Of a DNA stretch of 56,565 nt, positions 1-7,199 are shown piece after piece. This DNA is from Methanobacteriota archaeon. GTDB lineage: Archaea; Halobacteriota; Methanomicrobia; Methanomicrobiales; Methanoculleaceae. The position numbers and the translations under genes are program-made. Position 1 is the stretch's first letter; every line of letters starts with the position of its first letter. The notes below the pieces were generated by a model. It was given only the letters and a program-made list of their open reading frames with translations. It was not told where the DNA came from and made no database searches. The DNA is taken from assembly GCA_016841955.1 (NCBI GenBank), contig JAENYE010000002.1:108779-165343 (forward strand), in the 5' to 3' direction.

Positions 1-10
1 TCAATCGCAC

Positions 11-556
11 CTAGCGGTGCTCGAACTCCTGCCGGTCGCTACGCTCCCGCCAGTCGTCAATCGCACCGCGGAGCGCCTCGAGGATTGCCGCACGGACGCC
101 GTCCGTCGCCTCATCCACCAGGGCGGCATGCAACGCCCGAACCGCCTCCTCACCCCCGATCCTCCCGAGGGAGCGGGCGGCGCTCCGCCGCACGAACTCG
201 TTCTCGTCGCGCTGCATGGCGCGGAGGCGTGAAACCGCCCGGGGGTCGCCGAGCAGCCCGAGTCCTTTCGCAGCCATGTAGCGGACATGGTCCTTCCCGT
301 CGTCGAGGGCGGCGATGAGGGGTGCATACGCCTCACCGTCACCGATCAGTCCAAGCGCCTCTGCCGCGCGATAGCGCACTTTCCAGTCGCCGTTCTGCAG
401 CAAGGCAATACAGGCGGGTACGGCGGGTTTTCCGATCGCTACCAGGCCGTGCATAGCCCCGGCCCGCACCGACTTGTCCGGATCGGAGAGCAGGGTCTGC
501 AGGTCCTGATTACTCGAACGATCGTCTCCGGTCTCCGGTAGCATACTGTGGGTCAT
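11..556 (-). CDS. HEAT-repeat (PBS lyase-type) protein
   Basis: A 181-residue protein built almost wholly of short helical HEAT repeats of about 30 residues, recognisable by recurring VRYRAAEALGLIGD-type units from about residue 25 to 165. Such proteins are usually protein-binding scaffolds; the partner cannot be told from sequence. There is no signal peptide or membrane segment. The ATG at 556 is 15 bases downstream (in the gene's sense) of an 11-base-arm palindrome at 571-595, and a TATA-like stretch at about 610-618 would put the transcription start inside that palindrome, so the gene is probably controlled there. It is the last gene of a minus-strand stretch that also holds a small membrane peptide gene. 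Family call is firm; function is open. Confidence 0.85.
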   Translation of the reverse strand: MTHSMLPETGDDRSSNQDLQTLLSDPDKSVRAGAMHGLVAIGKPAVPACIALLQNGDWKVRYRAAEALGLIGDGEAYAPLIAALDDGKDHVRYMAAKGLGLLGDPRAVSRLRAMQRDENEFVRRSAARSLGRIGGEEAVRALHAALVDEATDGVRAAILEALRGAIDDWRERSDRQEFEHR

Positions 557-570
557 TCTGCGTCACATCC

Positions 571-595
571 GTGGTGTAAGCTTGGCTTACATCAC
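571..595 (-). promoter_or_regulatory. Palindromic candidate operator upstream of the HEAT gene
   Basis: Two 11-base arms (GTGGTGTAAGC at 571-581 and its near reverse complement at 585-595) match at 10 of 11 positions around a 3-base centre. It lies 15 bases before the HEAT gene start and 15 to 40 bases from a TATA-like CTTATTAC on the minus strand at about 610-618. This placement fits a repressor site over the transcription start; a leader-RNA hairpin is the alternative. Confidence 0.45.
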
Positions 596-677
596 ACGTT
601 GAGGCGGCTTTGTAATAAGTTCTTAGGACCGCCGGGACCCGTTGCAGGCACCGTATCCCGGGGGCCGCCTCCTGCCG

Positions 678-803
678 TCAGTTCAGAAACCCGGCGGTAT
701 ATAGGACCAAACTTGCAAAAACAAGAAGCCCTGTCCCGAGGATGAGCATCCCCAGAGTGCCGAATACGGGATCGCTCTCAATCCATTTTCCCGAAGTGTG
801 CAT
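678..803 (-). CDS. Small single-span membrane protein (41 aa)
   Basis: A 41-residue peptide with a short charged start and one hydrophobic segment covering roughly residues 13 to 37 (GTLGMLILGTGLLVFASLVL). The reading frame continues upstream to 884, but an A/T-only TATA box at about 828-838 lies 25 to 35 bases before the ATG at 803, so a leaderless transcript starting at or near this ATG is the best reading and the longer version would begin upstream of its own promoter. GGTG also sits just before the ATG. No family is recognised; it may be an accessory subunit of a membrane complex, which is inference. Confidence 0.5.
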   Translation of the reverse strand: MHTSGKWIESDPVFGTLGMLILGTGLLVFASLVLYTAGFLN

Positions 804-827
804 GACACCGGATACCGCATCAAGGTA

Positions 828-838
828 TATATATTTTA
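828..838 (-). promoter_or_regulatory. TATA box of the 41-aa membrane peptide gene
   Basis: Read on the minus strand this is an unbroken A/T run resembling AAAATATATAT in otherwise GC-rich DNA. Its distance of about 25 to 35 bases to the ATG at 803 is the archaeal TATA-to-start spacing and implies a leaderless message. Confidence 0.5.
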
Positions 839-1002
839 TCTGGAACATAAAATTAAGATCTACTATATAGTTATTTTCCCGCAACGCCGATTGCAGGAGG
901 GTGGATTTCCGGGATTATCGGCGAATTTACGAGGCTTTCCGGTGTATCCCGGATCGTCGCAGAACCTGCTCCGCTGATACCTGGAAAAATGGAAGAAAGG
1001 GA

Positions 1003-1075
1003 CGCCCAGGACGGAATTCGAATCCGTGTCGACGGCGTGACAGGCCGTCATGATAGGCCACTACACTACCTGGGC
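1003..1075 (-). tRNA. tRNA-Asp (GTC)
   Basis: The 73-base sequence folds as a cloverleaf: acceptor arms GCCCAGG/CCTGGGC with discriminator G, T-loop TTCGAAT, and anticodon loop centred on GTC. No intron and no encoded CCA. It lies 18 bases downstream of tRNA-Tyr on the same strand and is probably cotranscribed with it. Confidence 0.95.
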
Positions 1076-1093
1076 ACTCAATGTTCGAGGGGA

Positions 1094-1200
1094 TCCCGCC
1101 TCCCGGATTCGAACCGGGGACATCGCGGTAGCCGCGCAGTTCGCCCGAGAGCGAAGACTATACTACAGCCGCGCACTCTACCAGTCTGAGTTAAGGCGGG
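1094..1200 (-). tRNA. tRNA-Tyr (GTA) with a 33-base intron
   Basis: Acceptor arms CCCGCCT/AGGCGGG with discriminator A and a C1-G72 pair, the archaeal tRNA-Tyr identity set. The anticodon arm is CGCGG-CTGTAG / A-CCGCG, interrupted after position 37 by an intron at 1130-1162; removing it leaves a normal 74-base tRNA. The splice position is the canonical archaeal 37/38 site, so removal by the tRNA splicing endonuclease is expected. The intron ends with TGCGCGGCT, an exact copy of the nine bases of the 5' exon covering the anticodon stem, which allows an alternative hairpin in the precursor. A TATA-like AAATATTTAATAA lies about 30 to 45 bases upstream. Confidence 0.93.
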
Positions 1201-1282
1201 TCTCTGCTCTAATAATGTTAGAGAGAGTCGTTATTAAATATTTCGTAAAATCGTCCGGGCATTACGCGACACGGGCATTATT

Positions 1283-1293
1283 CTTTATATATG
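1283..1293 (+). promoter_or_regulatory. TATA box of the isopropylmalate/citramalate synthase gene
   Basis: CTTTATATATG is a strong archaeal TATA element. It predicts transcription start near 1310-1315, right at an out-of-frame ATG at 1314 and about 35 bases before the best in-frame CTG at 1348. Confidence 0.6.
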
Positions 1294-1347
1294 ACCTCTG
1301 ATAATGGATAAGTATGAACCCTACAAACGCTGAAGCACCTAGGAACG

Positions 1348-2892
1348 CTGAAGCGTACTGTCTTCTTCACCGATAGCCGTGCGAAAAAGAACGTCACTGT
1401 TTTCGACACCACACTGCGCGACGGTGAACAAACACCGGGCATCTCATTCACGCTTGAAGAGAAACTCGGTATTGCAGAGCAGCTCTCCGGAATAGGAGTA
1501 CACACTATCGAAGCGGGCTTTCCCGCATCCTCCGATGCCGAGCGCGAGATCGTCAAGGCCATCAGAGGTCTGGGGCTGGATAAGCAGGTCTGCGGCCTTG
1601 CGCGGTCGCTCCGGGCCGATGTGGATGCGTGTATCGACTGCGATGTCGATATGGTCCATGTCTTCATCCCGACTTCCGACGTCCAGCGCGAGTACACCAT
1701 CAAAAAGACCCGCGAGCAGGTCCTCGAGGCCACCGGCGATATCATCGCGTATGCCCGCGACCACGTCGACCGGTGCATGTTCTCCGCCATGGACGCCACC
1801 AGGACCGACTGGGATTACCTGATAGAGGTATACCGCGTTGCGGTGGACGCCGGGGCCACGATCATCAACGTGCCCGACACGGTCGGCGTGATCACCCCGA
1901 CCGCCATGAAACACCTCATCGAGCGGATCGACCGGGAGGTAAACTGCCCGATCGACGTCCACTGCCACAACGACTTCGGGCTTGCGGTGGCGAACACCAT
2001 CGCAGCGGTCGAGAGCGGTGCCTCCCAGGTGCAGGTGACGGTGAACGGCCTCGGCGAGCGGGCGGGAAACGCCGATCTCGCGCAGACGGTGATGGCCATA
2101 TCGTCCATCTACGGGATCGACACCGGTATTCGGACGACAAGCCTCGTCGAGACCTCAAGGCTCGTCGCGCGCTACGCGGGGATGAGCATTCCGGCCACGC
2201 AGCCGATCGTCGGCGAGAACGCCTTTGCCCACGAGAGCGGAATCCACTCCCACGGCGTGATCACCCGGTCGGATACGTTCGAGCCCGGGATCATGACGCC
2301 GGAGATGGTCGGCCACCGGCGCAGGCTGAAACTCGGCAAACATGCCGGCAGGCATGCGGTCAGGCAGATGCTCGCCGAGGTGCATATGGAGCCCGCCGAC
2401 GCCCAGCTGGACGAGATCGTCCTGCGGGTGAAGGCGATTGCCGGCAAGGGCAAGCGGGTGACGGACGCGGACCTCTACGAGATCGCCGGAAGCGTCATGC
2501 AACTCGCGCCCGACGAAAAGACCCTGGAACTCCAGGATGTCGCCATAATGACCGGCAACCACGTGATCCCGACAGCCAGTGTCCGGGCAATGGTCGACGG
2601 AGTCGAGCATTCCTTCTCGAGTATCGGCAACGGGCCGGTGGACGCTGCCGTGCGGGCGATCCTCGGGATCATCCCGGCCCCGGTTCAACTCAAGGAGTTC
2701 AACATCGAGGCGATCTCCGGGGGCACCGATGCCCTGGGGCACGTCACCATCGCCGTCGAGGATGAGCGGGGCCGGGTCTTCGACGCCAGCGCCTCAAGCG
2801 ACGACATCATCCTCGCATCGGTCGAGGCGGTGATCAACGCGATCAACCTCGTCTGCCGGACGCGAAAAAACGACCGCGAACGGGAGGAGTGA
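1348..2892 (+). CDS. leuA: 2-isopropylmalate / (R)-citramalate synthase family enzyme; start codon problem
   Basis: About 514 residues of the LeuA/CimA/homocitrate synthase family, which condenses acetyl-CoA with a 2-oxoacid on the way to leucine or isoleucine. Visible marks: FDTTLRDGEQTPG near the N-terminus, metal-site HCHNDFGLAVANT, the GNADLAQ segment, HESGIHSHG, and a C-terminal LeuA_dimer regulatory domain from about residue 390. The frame is open from 1318, but it has no ATG, GTG or TTG before 1621, and starting at 1621 would delete the catalytic DTTLRDGE segment. CTG at 1348 (or 1330) is the only near-cognate choice; a one-base sequence error joining the ATG at 1314 is the alternative. 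Leucine and isoleucine branch enzymes of this family cannot be separated by eye. Confidence 0.85.
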   Translation: MKRTVFFTDSRAKKNVTVFDTTLRDGEQTPGISFTLEEKLGIAEQLSGIGVHTIEAGFPASSDAEREIVKAIRGLGLDKQVCGLARSLRADVDACIDCDVDMVHVFIPTSDVQREYTIKKTREQVLEATGDIIAYARDHVDRCMFSAMDATRTDWDYLIEVYRVAVDAGATIINVPDTVGVITPTAMKHLIERIDREVNCPIDVHCHNDFGLAVANTIAAVESGASQVQVTVNGLGERAGNADLAQTVMAISSIYGIDTGIRTTSLVETSRLVARYAGMSIPATQPIVGENAFAHESGIHSHGVITRSDTFEPGIMTPEMVGHRRRLKLGKHAGRHAVRQMLAEVHMEPADAQLDEIVLRVKAIAGKGKRVTDADLYEIAGSVMQLAPDEKTLELQDVAIMTGNHVIPTASVRAMVDGVEHSFSSIGNGPVDAAVRAILGIIPAPVQLKEFNIEAISGGTDALGHVTIAVEDERGRVFDASASSDDIILASVEAVINAINLVCRTRKNDREREE

Positions 2893-2937
2893 GCACCTCA
2901 CTCCTTTTTTCACTTAACCAAAAAGGGATTTCGGGAA

Positions 2938-3309
2938 TCAGGCGGGGCCGGGAGGCTGCTGTTTTCCTTCCAGCGCTCCCCTGATCTGTGAGGATAACTG
3001 CTCGAACCTGCCCTGCAGGGCCTTCTCCTGTTTCTCGAGCGACTTGACCCGGAGATCGAGCGTCTCGACGCGCTCGTTTAAGGAAGCAAGCACCTGCTCC
3101 TTGCTCTTCTGCATCATGACACTGCCGACGTTCATGAAGACCGCCGCATCATCGGGGACGTCGGCCAGATCCTCGACCGCCCGCCTGGCTTCGCGGATCG
3201 TCAATTCGTACTGCGCTTTCTGTGAGACCACGGTCTGCAGCTGCTGCTGCATCTGCTGAAGCATCGCCAGCTGGTTCTGTACTTTTGGTGGGATGTTTTC
3301 CATATTCAT
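2938..3309 (-). CDS. pfdB: Prefoldin subunit beta
   Basis: A 123-residue protein with N- and C-terminal coiled coils around a short beta hairpin, starting NIPPKVQNQLAMLQQMQQQL, the usual archaeal prefoldin (GimC) beta opening. Prefoldin is a hexameric cytosolic chaperone that hands unfolded proteins to the thermosome. ATG at 3309 was chosen because GAGGCAGGTTG precedes it and a TATA-like GAAATATTGT lies at 3341-3350; ATG at 3303 is also possible. The upstream open frame to 3417 crosses that promoter and is rejected. It sits at the end of the superoperon, where archaea commonly place it, but with its own promoter. Confidence 0.92.
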   Translation of the reverse strand: MNMENIPPKVQNQLAMLQQMQQQLQTVVSQKAQYELTIREARRAVEDLADVPDDAAVFMNVGSVMMQKSKEQVLASLNERVETLDLRVKSLEKQEKALQGRFEQLSSQIRGALEGKQQPPGPA

Positions 3310-3471
3310 CAACCTGCCTCGAATGGGACGAAGATCGGTAACAATATTTCGGGTGGCGGACAGGGGACCTTCCCGGCCCTCTACCCTTTCTCTACATGGT
3401 AGGGGCGTGAAGCCCATAAAATGTGAGGGTTCACGAGAGAGATCTTCGTCTCCCGCCCGGTATCTCTCCCC

Positions 3472-3723
3472 CTACCGGGACGCATCAGACGGGACAGCGA
3501 TCTCCCGCATCTCGATTGCTATGGTGATCAGCCGCAGCCAGGTGTTGAGGGCCGCCCGGAGTGCGGGTATATCGGTGGCGGTCACCTCGAGGACGAGCGT
3601 ATCGTCGCCAGCGAGCCTTACCCGGGCGGACGACCGGTCCCCCACGTCGCCCATCTCCTGGCAGACGGAGAGGTAGAGGGCACGGGCATCGTCGGTAGCG
3701 AACCGGAAGACTGCCGTATGCAT
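3472..3723 (-). CDS. pcc1: KEOPS complex subunit Pcc1
   Basis: An 83-residue protein with the compact Pcc1 alpha-beta fold and the characteristic helix LNTWLRLITIAIEM near the C-terminus. Pcc1 dimerises and scaffolds KEOPS, which installs threonylcarbamoyl on A37 of tRNAs that read ANN codons. The ATG at 3723-3721 overlaps the stop of the Brix gene by one base (TGATG), so translational coupling is likely; a GTG one codon earlier is the alternative. Pcc1 next to the Brix and Rpo12 genes is the conserved archaeal order, which supports the call for this short protein. Confidence 0.88.
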   Translation of the reverse strand: MHTAVFRFATDDARALYLSVCQEMGDVGDRSSARVRLAGDDTLVLEVTATDIPALRAALNTWLRLITIAIEMREIAVPSDASR

Positions 3724-4127
3724 CACGGGACGACCTTCAGGGTGTAGCGTTTCCGTTGCGTCCCGTCAAAGACGATACGGTGTCCTGAGAGAGCCTCACC
3801 GGCAAACACGACGTCGATGTGATCCTTAAGCGCCTCGTATACAGGACGATCCGAGACGAATAGCCCGCGGGCGATCGTTCCGGGGCGCTCCTCGACGGCA
3901 AACGACTTGACGCGGATCTCCGCCACCGGCTCTCCGCCGGAAAATGCCTGGATAAGAAAAAAAGGACCGGATTTCGAGACGATCACAACCGGCTCGTCGA
4001 GGGAGAGGAGGTCGCCCATGCCCGCCTTTCCACGGGTGATATACTCCCCGCCGATTGAGAACGCCAGATCCCGTGCCAGGGAACGCACCTCCGGGACCGG
4101 TTTGCGTGACGTCGTGACGACCGTCAT
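3723..4127 (-). CDS. Brix domain protein (archaeal IMP4-like)
   Basis: A 134-residue protein that is essentially a minimal Brix domain: an N-terminal TTSRKP motif typical of IMP4-like proteins followed by the beta-rich RNA-binding repeat around [16 protein letters not shown]. Brix proteins act in ribosome assembly. It overlaps the stop of rpoP (TGATG-type overlap at 4124-4127) and is overlapped by pcc1. The size is typical for archaeal members, which are shorter than eukaryotic Imp4. Confidence 0.88.
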   Translation of the reverse strand: MTVVTTSRKPVPEVRSLARDLAFSIGGEYITRGKAGMGDLLSLDEPVVIVSKSGPFFLIQAFSGGEPVAEIRVKSFAVEERPGTIARGLFVSDRPVYEALKDHIDVVFAGEALSGHRIVFDGTQRKRYTLKVVP

Positions 4128-4255
4128 CGAGCCTTCAGATCTTTTATTGCGGCTCCACGTTCCTTGAAGAGGATGCGGTGTCCACAGTAGGGACAGCGAA
4201 TATTGACGTCGATTTCGACTTTTTGTTTACAACGAGCGCACTTATAGGCAGCCAC
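4124..4255 (-). CDS. rpoP: DNA-directed RNA polymerase subunit P (Rpo12)
   Basis: A 43-residue protein with GTG start at 4255. It carries one zinc ribbon, C6-x2-C9 and C21-x2-C24, with the conserved RCPYCGHRI segment and a basic tail, matching archaeal Rpo12 (eukaryotic Rpb12/ABC10-alpha). Rpo12 sits in the RNA polymerase assembly platform with Rpo3, Rpo10 and Rpo11. It starts 6 bases after the L37Ae stop and its own stop overlaps the Brix ATG, the standard archaeal gene order. Confidence 0.93.
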   Translation of the reverse strand: MAAYKCARCKQKVEIDVNIRCPYCGHRILFKERGAAIKDLKAR

Positions 4256-4261
4256 GACCGA

Positions 4262-4552
4262 TTAGCCCTCCTTCTGCAGCGAGCGCTCGATGCTCCGTGC
4301 GGCGACGCGCATCGCCGGCGTCTCCGGGACGTAGCTGCCGCCGGCAAACTTGAATCCGCACTTGCGGCACGTCCAGATTCCCGTTCCTTCACGCTTGACC
4401 GCTTGCTGATCGCAGCGGGGACAGGAGTGGGTCGCGCGGGAGACAGTCTCGATCTGGTTTACCCTCTTCCGGATAAACCGGCCATACCTCGGACCAAAAC
4501 GCCCGGAACTTCCGACTACCCTGCCCTTGGCTTTCTGTTTGCGTCTTGCCAT
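4262..4552 (-). CDS. rpl37ae: 50S ribosomal protein L37Ae
   Basis: A 96-residue basic protein with a zinc finger, CPRC and CRKC about 15 residues apart, and the L37Ae signature GRFGPRYGRFIRKRV near the N-terminus. It is a large-subunit protein of archaea and eukaryotes. The start ATG is preceded by TTAGAGGTACGCG. A 55-base gap separates it from SBDS, and an A/T-rich AACTATATTAG in that gap could be its own promoter. In many archaea exosome genes rrp4, rrp41 and rrp42 occupy this gap; here they are missing. Confidence 0.95.
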   Translation of the reverse strand: MARRKQKAKGRVVGSSGRFGPRYGRFIRKRVNQIETVSRATHSCPRCDQQAVKREGTGIWTCRKCGFKFAGGSYVPETPAMRVAARSIERSLQKEG

Positions 4553-4607
4553 TTCGCGTACCTCTAATATGTCCTCTAATTTTTGTACTGTCGACTAATA
4601 TAGTTAC

Positions 4608-5327
4608 TCACGACATGCGTTCGATGATCCGGGTCTCTGCATTACCCCTGGAGAGTTTGTTGATCAGGTCGTAGAACTCTTCCTGGATACCTGCCGGAAT
4701 TCTGACGACGGCGATCCAGGAACCGTCCTTCTGCCACTCGTTCTGCTCGATCGTCGTCGCGGTCTGGAGTTCCCCGTAGGCTCTCGCGGCATAATCCCCC
4801 GGGATCTTCACGGCGATGCGGACTTCCTCGAACCGGATGGGGAGAATCGGGCGGAGCGCCTTGACCACCTCTTTGACCTGCTCCTCGACGGATTTGAAGG
4901 GGTCGATGTTCACCCTCGCCTCTTCCATGGCGAGCTCGATGCGCTGCGGGGGATGAGGGAACCCGGACTGCGGATTGATGGCGTTCCTTGCGATAAAGGT
5001 GATGACCCGGTTCCGCTTCTCTGCGGTAAGGTGGCGGCGCTGTTCGGAGGTGAGATGGATCTCGCCCTTCTGGATGATCCGGAGTGCGGCCGGCTCGAAC
5101 TCGGTCGTCTTGAAGACCTTCAGGAGGGCATCGTCGGAGGCCCGTTCGGCATGAGCGGCGTTCGAGAAGATGGAGTCGGCTGCGACAACCTCTTCCAGGT
5201 CGATCTCCTCCCCCTGCCGGATACGCATGGCCTGGTCGGGGTCGACAAGCACTTCGAACCGTTCTCCGTAGCTCTCAAGCCGCGCTACAACAGCCTGGTC
5301 CAGGGGTATCATACGGGTGACGCTCAC
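4608..5327 (-). CDS. Ribosome maturation protein SBDS (Sdo1)
   Basis: A 239-residue protein with the three SBDS domains: N-terminal FYSH domain (about residues 8-95, with YGERFEVLVDPDQA), central helical bundle (about 100-165, with FIARNAINPQ), and C-terminal ferredoxin-like domain. SBDS helps release the anti-association factor aIF6 from the 50S subunit. The GTG at 5327 overlaps the psmA stop (GTGA) and gives the length listed; ATG at 5312, giving MIPLDQAVVARL, fits the usual archaeal N-terminus slightly better. Confidence 0.95.
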   Translation of the reverse strand: MSVTRMIPLDQAVVARLESYGERFEVLVDPDQAMRIRQGEEIDLEEVVAADSIFSNAAHAERASDDALLKVFKTTEFEPAALRIIQKGEIHLTSEQRRHLTAEKRNRVITFIARNAINPQSGFPHPPQRIELAMEEARVNIDPFKSVEEQVKEVVKALRPILPIRFEEVRIAVKIPGDYAARAYGELQTATTIEQNEWQKDGSWIAVVRIPAGIQEEFYDLINKLSRGNAETRIIERMS

Positions 5328-6046
5328 TCTTCGAACTGGTCGACGTAGGCCTTTACCTCATCCTTCTCCAGCTTCCGGAACTCCCGGGTCTCGATGGAGA
5401 CAACGCCGATCTCGATGGCGCTCACGTCCAGCTTGCCCTCTGTCGCGGCATGCAGGGCCTTGATACCGAGTTTGATGGCGCCGGCGAAGTCCGCCCCCTC
5501 CTGGTACTCGTCCTCGAAGACCTTCATGACCGCAGGCCGGCCCGTGCCGATCCCGGCCGCCTTGTACTCGAGCAGCGTGCCGCTCGGATCGGTCTCAAAC
5601 AGCCGGGCCTCCCCGTCGCTGACCCCTGCGATCAGGAGAGCGGTCCCGTAGGGGCGCGCACCGCCGAACTGGGTGTAGGTCTGCATGTGGTCGCAGAGTT
5701 TTTTGGCCAGGATCTCGACGTTGATCGGCTCGTTGTAGGAGACCCGGTTGATCTGGGACTCGACCCGTGCCCTGTCCACGAGGGACCGCGCATCGCCGAC
5801 GAGGCCGGAGGACGCCACACCGATGTGCGTATCGATCTTGAAGATCTTCTCGATGGAGACCGGTTCGAGGAGACGGGAAGTCACTCTTTTATCGACGATC
5901 AGCACGACGCCTTCGCTGCATTTGATTCCAACGGCTGTCGTGCCCCGTTTCACCGCTTCTCTCGCGTATTCTACCTGGTAAAGCCTTCCGTCCGGGCTGA
6001 AGACAGTGATCGCCCGGTCATATCCCATCTGATATTGTGGTTGCAT
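5324..6046 (-). CDS. psmA: Proteasome subunit alpha
   Basis: A 240-residue 20S alpha subunit with the alpha-type signature YDRAITVFSPDGRLYQVEYA at residues 9-28 and no processed threonine, as expected for the non-catalytic outer ring that gates the chamber. GGAGGAACGATA just before the ATG is a clear ribosome site, and the start overlaps the rnp2 stop by one base (TAATG). The beta subunit is not in this window. Confidence 0.97.
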   Translation of the reverse strand: MQPQYQMGYDRAITVFSPDGRLYQVEYAREAVKRGTTAVGIKCSEGVVLIVDKRVTSRLLEPVSIEKIFKIDTHIGVASSGLVGDARSLVDRARVESQINRVSYNEPINVEILAKKLCDHMQTYTQFGGARPYGTALLIAGVSDGEARLFETDPSGTLLEYKAAGIGTGRPAVMKVFEDEYQEGADFAGAIKLGIKALHAATEGKLDVSAIEIGVVSIETREFRKLEKDEVKAYVDQFEE

Positions 6047-6528
6047 TATCGTTCCTCCAAATCGGCTTCGGTGAAAAACAATGACTTCTGATGCTTAATA
6101 CCTTTTTCAACCAAATCAACCTTTTGACGCGGATAGCGGTACACCGTGAAATAGGTTTCCCCGAACTTCACGTCCCCGGCCTCAGAGAGGGGGCGGATAG
6201 GCTTTATCCGGCGCCGCAGTGCATGAATGGTCCCGGAGATGGCGACCGTCCGGAGTGCAGCCCGCTCATCGGCGATCGTGTTGACCGTTGCAAGAGCGGT
6301 GGCGATATCCTTCTCTGTTCCCCGCCGGCACCGGACCACGGCATACCCCCCGTCGCAGAAGACCACCGCCGGTTGCGCAAGACCGACGGCCGCATCGCCC
6401 CAGAGAGAGGTCGCGGCCTCGATGACCGAGAAGTACACCTGTTTCTGGTCCATTTTCACCCCGTACGGGAGAATCCGCGCCAGGATATAACGCCGCTTTT
6501 CCCGCATCGACGGGGGCCTCGGCTTCAT
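6046..6528 (-). CDS. rnp2: RNase P protein component 2 (Pop5)
   Basis: A 160-residue Pop5/Rpp14-family protein beginning with PPSMREKRRYIL and holding the conserved RCRRGTEKDIATALATV strand-helix unit. It pairs with Rpp30 to activate the RNase P RNA in 5' tRNA processing. The ATG overlaps the rnp3 stop by four bases (ATGA) and the stop overlaps the psmA start, so the two RNase P proteins are made coupled. The C-terminal 40 residues are somewhat longer than in minimal Pop5. Confidence 0.92.
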   Translation of the reverse strand: MKPRPPSMREKRRYILARILPYGVKMDQKQVYFSVIEAATSLWGDAAVGLAQPAVVFCDGGYAVVRCRRGTEKDIATALATVNTIADERAALRTVAISGTIHALRRRIKPIRPLSEAGDVKFGETYFTVYRYPRQKVDLVEKGIKHQKSLFFTEADLEER

Positions 6529-7169
6529 CCGACCACCCTCACAGGCTGGTGCGGTTCGGTAATCCGGCCGACGGACGAGAGGGCCTCACCGATTTCCGCC
6601 CCGGTCATGCCGAAGAGTGCACAGAGACCCCGGACGTCGCGGACCGATCGCTGCCCGAGTATCGAGCGGGCATCCGAGGATATCGTCAGCCCAAAGCCGT
6701 AGCGCCGCTGCAACGAGAGGATATCCGCGTACCGCTGCAGCGCTCTCTGGCGCTTCGTCCCGCGGAGCTGGACGATGGGAGCCATCGAGATATCCACCGC
6801 CACGCCACGCTCCGCCGCCGACCGTGCGGCGACGTGGTCGAAGGCGTTCCTCCGGGTGGCGTGGATGTTCCTGATGACGTGCACCTCTTTGATCGAGACA
6901 ACCGCCCGGTTGAAGGAGATGTCCCCGGCGTTGACATAGACCACGTCGGCACCCCGGATGGCGGGGCTGCGCACCTGCCTGAGAACCTCTTTTGCAGACG
7001 CAGCACAGATCACGGCACCCCGGAGAACCTCGATTCCGTGATGCTGATCCCCGGCATCTCCGATAGCGACGATGCTGTCGAACCCGAGCCCTGCCGCCTC
7101 GATCGCCATCCGCGCAAGCGTCGAGTCACCGGCAGGATAGGGGTGTATGCTGGCGTCTGTGATCTTCAT
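6525..7169 (-). CDS. rnp3: RNase P protein component 3 (Rpp30)
   Basis: A 214-residue protein of the Rpp30 family with a PHP-like TIM barrel, shown by the DASIHPYP opening, VVYVNAGDISFNRAV and VAVDISMAPIVQL strands. It binds Pop5 in RNase P. It follows the L15e gene by 30 bases and overlaps rnp2. The gene pair and order are those of the archaeal superoperon. Confidence 0.92.
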   Translation of the reverse strand: MKITDASIHPYPAGDSTLARMAIEAAGLGFDSIVAIGDAGDQHHGIEVLRGAVICAASAKEVLRQVRSPAIRGADVVYVNAGDISFNRAVVSIKEVHVIRNIHATRRNAFDHVAARSAAERGVAVDISMAPIVQLRGTKRQRALQRYADILSLQRRYGFGLTISSDARSILGQRSVRDVRGLCALFGMTGAEIGEALSSVGRITEPHQPVRVVG

Positions 7170-7199
7170 CGTGGGTAGGCCGTATGAAAAAAGGGTTAT

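Noticed and set aside
1314-1376. Twenty-codon leader peptide before the isopropylmalate synthase
   Set aside because: Contains only two adjacent Leu codons and no terminator-like fold was found, so attenuation is not supported; kept only as part of the start-codon problem.
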